This document shows, piece after piece, positions 62,533-64,000 of a stretch of 64,000 nucleotides of DNA. The notes beneath the pieces are model-generated. The model saw only the letters and a program-made list of their open reading frames with translations, had not been told where the DNA came from and did no database searches. The stretch spans positions 62,001 through 126,000 of the forward strand of contig NZ_JACHBY010000002.1 in assembly GCF_014200495.1 (NCBI RefSeq), written 5' to 3'. Every line of letters begins with the position of its first letter. The first letter of the stretch is position 1. This DNA comes from Mucilaginibacter geliditolerans. Its GTDB lineage: Bacteria; Bacteroidota; Bacteroidia; Sphingobacteriales; Sphingobacteriaceae. The position numbers and the translations under genes were made by a program.

Positions 62533-64000
62533 TTACCATCCGTATCCGGCTGTTTGTTTTAAGTTAGGATTTCGTTGAAGTTCAGCAAGAGGTATGGGCC
62601 AAACGTATGTAGTGCTTGAACCAAATTGCCAGGTGAAAGGAGATATAATACTGCCCCATGGTTTTTTTATTCCATTATTATTGGCATAAACCTGGTTGTA
62701 TATGGTACCCCATCTTAGCTCATCATAGTAATTAATACCTTCATTGATAAATTCAACCCTACGCTCATTTCTGATACGCAGTCTTAGATCAGTCTGCCCG
62801 TTAACAGTAGTGGCAGCATTTGAATTAAGTAAGGCTACGCCTGCCCTGGCCCTTACTAAATTTACCAGTGGGACTGCGGCATCTGTTTGACCTTCCTCGT
62901 TTAAGGCCTCTGCCCACATCAGCAGCACATCGGCATATCGGATCAACGGGAAATTTATCGGTTGTGCGTTCCTGCCGCCTGTTGCTGGTATTTCGGCATT
63001 GCCTTCGGCAACAAATTTACGGTGAAGATAAACCGGTGTACCTGTCATATCTGTCTGCAGGTCGCCATTAAGGGCTGCAGCCGCACGATAAGGCCAGCGC
63101 CAGGTAAGCGTTGCATTGGCAGCACCAAAAACACCGTTATAAGTTGAATAAGGTGTAATTACGCTAAGGGCTAAACGCGGATCACGATTGGCATAGGCCT
63201 GTGCAATTCTGGCCTCGTTGCCGACAGGTAAATACAAGCTCATTTCGGCCCCTCTTGCCGATGCTGCTGCAATTTCTGTTGCTGTTAAGTTATCCCGTAA
63301 AAAATAAACTTCTCTTTGGGCTGGGGTAAGTTCATTATAGCCTGGGATAACATCATCCCAGTTAAACGTGGAGCCATCCAGGTTTTGATACAGGTCGACT
63401 TCATTTGGGGGCACCAGGTAATCATCCCAGCATGAGCCATACGAAGACCGATTACCGCAAAAGAACTGCATTGTACCACCATTGCCAACCACTGCTATAT
63501 TTTGAATGGCAAAAATCATTTCGCTGCTTTGCTCATTGGCTTGTTTAAACAGGGTATAATAACTCGGAAATAACGCATAGCCTTCATTTTGCACTTGTTG
63601 AAAATCAGCAGCAGCCAGGGCGTATTGCTGCATGTACAAATACGCTTTACCACGTAATGCATAAGCAGCGCCTTTGGTTGCATGCCCGTAATTGGCATCA
63701 CCGGCTTTATAGATGGCCGGTAAATTCGGTTCATTGATCGCATCGGTTAAATCAGCAACCACCTGGCTCCAAACTTCTGCCTCTGTACTCCGGGGCTTGA
63801 TAGCCTGACTGGGCTCTGTATAAGTTAAATAAACAGGCACCCCTTTATAAAGTTGGTTTAGCTTCATATAGAAATAAGCCCTTAAAAATTTAGCTTCAGC
63901 TACATATCTTGCTTTTTTGGCAGCTACCGATGGTGATTTTAATGGGATATTGGTAATAGCGTCATTTGCACGCTGAATACCCTCATACAGGTTTTTCCAG
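62533..64000 (-). CDS. SusD/RagB family nutrient-binding lipoprotein (N-terminus outside window)
   Basis: The frame is open from the window end and shows about 489 residues of the C-terminal and central parts of a SusD-like protein. TPR-type helices (YVAEAKFLRAYFYMKLNQLYKGVPVYL, KGAAYALRGKAYLYMQQYALAAADFQQV) are followed by the starch-binding-like core (PLIRYADVLLMWAEALNE, LVNLVRARAGV, LRIRNERRVEFINEGINYYDELRWG) and a C-terminal WPIPLAELQRNPNLKQTAGYGW. Such lipoproteins bind oligosaccharides on the cell surface with a SusC porin, whose gene is expected beyond the window end. It opens the glycan locus that continues with GH2 and GH5-like genes. Confidence 0.93.
   Translation of the reverse strand, partial: WKNLYEGIQRANDAITNIPLKSPSVAAKKARYVAEAKFLRAYFYMKLNQLYKGVPVYLTYTEPSQAIKPRSTEAEVWSQVVADLTDAINEPNLPAIYKAGDANYGHATKGAAYALRGKAYLYMQQYALAAADFQQVQNEGYALFPSYYTLFKQANEQSSEMIFAIQNIAVVGNGGTMQFFCGNRSSYGSCWDDYLVPPNEVDLYQNLDGSTFNWDDVIPGYNELTPAQREVYFLRDNLTATEIAAASARGAEMSLYLPVGNEARIAQAYANRDPRLALSVITPYSTYNGVFGAANATLTWRWPYRAAAALNGDLQTDMTGTPVYLHRKFVAEGNAEIPATGGRNAQPINFPLIRYADVLLMWAEALNEEGQTDAAVPLVNLVRARAGVALLNSNAATTVNGQTDLRLRIRNERRVEFINEGINYYDELRWGTIYNQVYANNNGIKKPWGSIISPFTWQFGSSTTYVWPIPLAELQRNPNLKQTAGYGW

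Overview
The window looks like a chromosomal segment of a Bacteroidota bacterium, most likely Sphingobacteriaceae (Mucilaginibacter/Pedobacter-like). The signs are a SusD/RagB lipoprotein beside glycoside hydrolases, a TonB receptor with a carboxypeptidase-like N-domain next to a DUF4249 lipoprotein, a LytS/LytTR pair, a DUF5686 protein, an Hc1-type histone-like protein, and several TAnnTTTG-type promoter elements. This assignment rests on reading gene content and sequence by eye, without a database search.

Layout. 1-3457: a 5'-truncated-by-window CPA2 antiporter, a tiny membrane ORF and a PhyH-type dioxygenase, preceded by a 15-residue leader peptide ending in five cysteines, then an SDR enzyme and a four-cysteine Rrf2 regulator. 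3708-8843: a LytS-like kinase and LytTR regulator, a TonB-dependent receptor and a DUF4249 lipoprotein. 9150-10715: a methyltransferase-like protein with TPRs. 10823-21292: four DUF4157 (eCIS core domain) effector-like genes, three on the plus strand and one on the minus strand. The plus-strand series is interrupted at about 12.99-14.80 kb by an AT-rich insert with a broken SIR2-like gene and a membrane protein. 21320-42304: a complete-looking extracellular contractile injection system (eCIS) operon on the minus strand. It encodes the terminator (DUF4255), sheath, three tube proteins, two 54-residue proteins, a LysM baseplate protein, VgrG-like spike, gp25, PAAR-like tip, two large baseplate wedge proteins, an S74 fibre, a tape measure protein and an AAA+ ATPase. 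The fourth DUF4157 gene ends the operon.

42603-50645: a GlxA-type regulator, a GAPDH with an altered active-site motif, an AraC regulator divergent from a SnoaL-like/alpha-beta hydrolase pair with three direct-repeat operator-like sites between them, a DUF5686 protein and an RRM protein. 50868-58170: a thiamine operon thiS-thiC-tenI/thiE-thiE-thiG-thiH-thiF/moeB-thiD under a TPP riboswitch. 58337-58510: Hc1 histone-like protein. 58694-64000: part of a polysaccharide utilisation locus (SusD, GH2, GH5-like).

The main system is the eCIS with its adjacent effector array. All four DUF4157 proteins share a near-identical N-terminal HEXXH domain, probably the loading/processing module. It is joined to a divergent C-terminal domain whose ordered motifs (GFEFQ, ELE..T, Hx[14 protein letters not shown]) I read as a remote member of the glutamine-synthetase/GCS-like amidoligase fold. 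That is an inference that a structure prediction could test. The other observation of note is the CCCCC leader peptide upstream of the PhyH gene.
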